Below are positions 30,486 through 32,845 of a stretch of 32,845 nt of DNA, one piece after another. The stretch is from Candidatus Bathyarchaeota archaeon RBG_13_60_20 (GTDB taxonomy: Archaea; Thermoproteota; Bathyarchaeia; TCS64). The first letter of the stretch is position 1, and the number at the start of each line of letters is the position of its first letter. The notes under the pieces are model-generated. The model did not search any database. It saw only the letters and a program-made list of their open reading frames with translations, and had not been told where the DNA came from. The translations under genes and the position numbers were made by a program. The DNA is taken from contig MEZG01000082.1 in assembly GCA_001775965.1 (NCBI GenBank), positions 3,471 through 36,315 of the forward strand, read 5' to 3'.

Positions 30486-30905
30486 TTAAGCGGTCAGCGA
30501 CGCTGTGTCCGCTGTCTGTATCGCTGCTTTTCTGGCTGCCTCGGCGAGTTGTCTGTCATCTGTTATCAGCGGAGCCTTCAATGATAATGCGGCTGCTAGG
30601 TACGCTGCGTCGTAGTAAGTTAAGCCGTATTTGAGGCATGTTCTGAAGATCTCCCTCATGGCTTCAATGCTGGACTGGTCTACGAGTTTCATGTAGCCGA
30701 GGCACGTGTGAATATGATCCAGCGTCGACTCCGCTTTCTCGGGGGACATGTCGTGGTAGACTTGGACGCTGGTTCTCAACGCGTTTCCCACCTCGTAGCT
30801 TACAAGGGGGACTGTGAGGGCTTCCCTCAACGTGTTGGCCGCTTCCGCGCCGCGTCTCTTGATCAGTAGAAGCAGGCTGCTGGCGTCGATGACCATGGCG
30901 GTCAT
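30486..30905 (-). CDS. vapC: VapC toxin, PIN-domain ribonuclease (right copy)
   Basis: A 139-residue PIN toxin closely similar to the left copy at 18369-18788, with the same acidic residues (D7, E38, D99, D116-D117). It follows the right boundary repeat as the left one follows the left repeat. Overlaps its antitoxin by 4 bases. The two copies differ at many positions, so the duplication is not recent or they were acquired separately. Confidence 0.93.
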   Translation of the reverse strand: MTAMVIDASSLLLLIKRRGAEAANTLREALTVPLVSYEVGNALRTSVQVYHDMSPEKAESTLDHIHTCLGYMKLVDQSSIEAMREIFRTCLKYGLTYYDAAYLAAALSLKAPLITDDRQLAEAARKAAIQTADTASLTA

Positions 30906-31132
30906 CGTGTGTCGCGGCTCCTTCGGATGGAGTCCACTATGTGTTCGTCGGGGACACTCTGCAGGTGTATGCTGGCCTCCGTTAGGGCTTTTCTCAGCTG
31001 TTCCTCTTCGATGCGTTTGACCTCCTTCTCTACGGCTTCCTGGATGAGTTTGCTGATGTTTACGTCGTGTTCCTGGAGGACCCTCTTGTGTTCGGTTGGC
31101 ACCTTGCCGGAAACCGTTTCCGTCTGACCCAA
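30902..31132 (-). CDS. vapB: VapB-type antitoxin (right copy)
   Basis: A 76-residue antitoxin similar to the left copy at 18785-19015: GQTETVSGKVP at the start and IRRSRDTR at the end are kept. The start is TTG here against ATG on the left. The operator repeats and TATA-like tract are at the same positions as on the left. Confidence 0.9.
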   Translation of the reverse strand: MGQTETVSGKVPTEHKRVLQEHDVNISKLIQEAVEKEVKRIEEEQLRKALTEASIHLQSVPDEHIVDSIRRSRDTR

Positions 31133-31138
31133 TTAGTA

Positions 31139-31156
31139 TACCAAATTAGTCATACC
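31139..31156 (-). promoter_or_regulatory. Probable vapBC operator (right)
   Basis: TACC at 31139-31142 and 31153-31156, 14 bases apart, as in the left operator, with a TATA-like TTAATA at 31166-31171. Conservation against a changed background supports function. Confidence 0.5.
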
Positions 31157-31175
31157 TTTATGGTGTTAATAGGTC

Positions 31176-31322
31176 TTACTGATTGTATCGCGTAGTGCAA
31201 AGGATGGCAGGTTTCATTGGGTCATGAAAATCGCGGGCGTCTCCTATCCGGTACCTTTCAGTGGTTCCATTTTCGGTGAGGTGTTCTACGGCTGCGTTGG
31301 GGCTCTCGACGAGGACTGTCAT
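31176..31322 (-). CDS. Possible small protein (48 aa)
   Basis: An ATG-started 48-codon frame beginning MTVLVESPNAAVEHL and ending with a short polar tail. It has a weak upstream AGGT. No family recognised and the gap it fills (31133-31413) has no other gene. Low confidence. Confidence 0.3.
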   Translation of the reverse strand: MTVLVESPNAAVEHLTENGTTERYRIGDARDFHDPMKPAILCTTRYNQ

Positions 31323-31413
31323 GTAAAATGCCTTTTAGTTACCTGTGGGCTTACTTTTAGATAAGATTGACGGCGGAGCACTCCGAGCCATTCTTTGCGC
31401 TCGCCTTCTGTTT

Positions 31414-31842
31414 TTATCCTCTGATTGAAGGTATTCCGCTTATCTCTTTAGCCATCCTAACCAACACTGATGTGTTATAATCATCGTATTCTCTTACTCG
31501 CCTTGATATCCGTCCAGTTAATTCCTCGTTTTGCGCTTCCATTCTACCAAGGAGCCTTCGACCTTCCTCAGTAAGCTCATAGTCATACCGATAAGACCTA
31601 TAAAGAGTAGGAGTAACAGTCTCCCTGATCAGCCTCATACCAACAAGCGAGTTAATAGAGTCGGAAAGGTCATCCGAAAAAGGACCATAATAATAAGGCT
31701 TAAAACTAAAAGAAAAGGGGATACCATCCGCGTACTGTAACAAACAAACCAGCTTCTGAATCCTCGTTCTCCCCTCTATCCTTATTCCTCTCTCAGCGCT
31801 AAAAACCGCGAGCAATAGGGCAAGATCAAGATTCTCCGCCAT
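31414..31842 (-). CDS. YwgA-like protein
   Basis: A 142-residue helical protein. The stretch IEGRTRIQKLVCLLQYADG, then FSFKPYYYGPFSDDLSDSINSLV and LTEEGRRLLGRM, resembles the YwgA/COG3465 family, which has a helix-rich fold. The GRTR.QKL motif recalls the Panacea antitoxin domain, but the relation is only suggestive. ATG at 31842 gives a good start; TTG at 31857 is an in-frame alternative. It stands alone; a partner toxin was not found next to it. Confidence 0.7.
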   Translation of the reverse strand: MAENLDLALLLAVFSAERGIRIEGRTRIQKLVCLLQYADGIPFSFSFKPYYYGPFSDDLSDSINSLVGMRLIRETVTPTLYRSYRYDYELTEEGRRLLGRMEAQNEELTGRISRRVREYDDYNTSVLVRMAKEISGIPSIRG

Positions 31843-31857
31843 ACTAAATCCCTTCAA

Positions 31858-32328
31858 CTACTTCTTTTAGTGTATTAAGTATATTATCCTCATCGACCAA
31901 AGGAAGATTTAAATGATTATAAATTTATCCGTAAAATGACCTTTTTTATAATAGGTTAGAAGTGGGGACTGAACACAAATTTACGGGTAAAAGGCGGGTA
32001 GTAAATAAGTATCCGACATGGGAATGCCTGTGCCTGGGTACACCCTTCGTCTGCAAATTGCAAGGTTTTATGAGTCATGTGATTTCTGTGATGATTGTGA
32101 TTTTAAAGACTTGCTGTTTTTCGACGGTATTCCTCCTTCAATTATAGATTTGCCTTCTTCAGCGTCGCCGTAATAGGTTAGTGAGGTCAACCTATGTGGA
32201 TATTACGCGTAGGTTTATGTAAAATATTTAATAGTGATTTATTCAGCAGGATGGATCGTGATGGTGTCAGTGAGCTTTGAAGTATATACAGATAATTTGT
32301 TGAGCATCGAATTTATGGTCGAATATAG
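31858..32328. other. AT-rich 471-base gap
   Basis: Mostly AT-rich with several TATA-like tracts near 31905-31955. A 51-codon frame (32018-32173) with a CDFCDDCDF cluster is the only thing resembling a gene; see the separate entry. No RNA gene seen. Confidence 0.45.
32018..32173 (+). CDS. Doubtful small cysteine-containing peptide (51 aa)
   Basis: ATG-started frame with MGMPVPGYTLRLQIARF then CDFCDDCDF, and a Pro/Ser end. The overlapping frame from 31962 is also open. Cys-X2-Cys-X2-Cys could bind metal. There is no Shine-Dalgarno or clear promoter. Probably not a gene; listed because nothing else explains the stretch. Confidence 0.25.
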   Translation: MGMPVPGYTLRLQIARFYESCDFCDDCDFKDLLFFDGIPPSIIDLPSSASP

Positions 32329-32845
32329 TTAAAGTTTCAGTTTATTAATGAAACTATCCTTGAACCTTATTTTTTCCATGTCCTTTAAGTCATCATATAT
32401 TCTTTTTAAGTTCTTAATCTCGATGTTTTCTCTTATCTCAGTATAATAACGCTCATATTTTTCAGGAATATTTTTAGAAGGCATGTAGTTCATGGGACCC
32501 ACCCATATTGATTCCGTGACATATGGTTCTAGTTCGTTGATGAGGTTGATTGGGTTTTTGTCTAGGAAGGGTTCAACTGAAACGCTTGTTTTATAGCTTT
32601 CCTTGAATGCGAGGATTAGCGATTCTTTTCTTTCTTCGTATATTGGTGCGTTGGGTTCCCAAAACGAGAGAAGCCCATCATTGTTTGATGTTATGGTGAA
32701 TCTGAATTGGATTTGATCTTGGTATTCTGATAATTGGTTTATGATCTCCTCGGTTACATGGTGATTGGGTTTTGAGGTTACTAGCACTTCGTTATCTGCT
32801 TGTAGTAATTTTGTTAATACTGTGAAACATGCTTCAATTATTTTA
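32329..32845 (-). CDS. SPL-family radical SAM protein, C-terminal part
   Basis: The frame is open through the window end, so the N-terminus with the CxxxCxxC cluster lies outside. The 172 codons visible match the C-terminal half of spore-photoproduct-lyase-like radical SAM proteins: VLVTSKPNHHV, then IQFRFTITSNN, LLSFWEPNAPIYEERKESL, TSVSVEPFLD and ITESIWVGPMNYMP-type order (here VTESIWVGPMNYMP). The actual chemistry of such archaeal proteins is unknown. The stretch 32787-32845 carries no stop. It lies outside the right boundary repeat and is AT-rich. Confidence 0.8.
   Translation of the reverse strand, partial: KIIEACFTVLTKLLQADNEVLVTSKPNHHVTEEIINQLSEYQDQIQFRFTITSNNDGLLSFWEPNAPIYEERKESLILAFKESYKTSVSVEPFLDKNPINLINELEPYVTESIWVGPMNYMPSKNIPEKYERYYTEIRENIEIKNLKRIYDDLKDMEKIRFKDSFINKLKL

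Noticed and set aside
31962..32147. 61-codon plus-strand frame beginning Gly-Thr-Glu-His-Lys
   Set aside because: No start signal and overlaps the equally weak frame at 32018; neither has support.
1..32845. CRISPR array
   Set aside because: No regularly spaced direct repeats with unique spacers were seen; the repeats found are pairs or operator-type.

Overview
The window is archaeal. It carries archaeal-type ribosomal proteins L21e and L10e, RNA polymerase subunits RpoF (Rpb4) and RpoL, transcription factor S, SRP54, the exosome subunit Csl4, Dph2, FEN1, PCNA and an ATP-dependent DNA ligase. Many genes start at GTG or TTG about 25-30 bases after a TATA-like box, so they are probably leaderless; a few have a GGTG or GGAGG Shine-Dalgarno instead. 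Gene content and the GC-rich core fit the TACK group (Nitrososphaeria/Caldarchaeales/Bathyarchaeia-like or a thermophilic crenarchaeon). I cannot fix the lineage from the sequence alone.

Bases 1-17191 are a dense GC-rich housekeeping block: the end of a DUF401 membrane protein; FEN1 and DNA ligase overlapping by 4 bp; two tandem paralogous membrane proteins; an M20 amidohydrolase; an ECF-type S component; a small winged-helix protein; an acyl-CoA synthetase; a DapA-family lyase; a GNAT acetyltransferase. The information-processing run follows: srp54, rpl21e, rpoF, DUF655, a 56-residue membrane peptide, rpl10e, dph2, csl4, rpoL, DUF99, tfs and pcna.

Right at the pcna stop codon the character changes. 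From 17192 to about 30100 the DNA is a looser, less GC-rich accessory island: toxin-antitoxin pairs (vapBC), toxin remnants, small paralogs, a DHFR/RibD-like reductase with a VOC protein, a tight four-gene membrane operon led by a DUF6754 protein, an S9-type hydrolase, a conserved 295-residue protein of unknown function, a retropepsin-like protease paired with DUF5678, and a truncated transposase. The island is bracketed by an imperfect ~80-bp repeat. The left copy (17168-17246) holds the last codons of pcna plus its 3' flank. The right copy (30095-30174) still reads Leu-Ala-Pro-Cys-Asn-Gly-Val-stop in the same phase, so it is a displaced copy of the pcna tail. This is what an element integrated into the 3' end of pcna would leave. 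Each repeat copy is followed by a closely related vapBC pair with the same operator layout, which suggests tandem insertions or a segmental duplication. No integrase is present in the window.

Beyond the right repeat (30175-32845) lie the second related vapBC, a YwgA-like protein, AT-rich spacer and the C-terminal part of an SPL-family radical SAM protein that runs off the end. The two most interesting items are the pcna-tail repeat pair and the DUF6754 membrane operon, which is preceded and followed by segments sharing the same hairpin motif.
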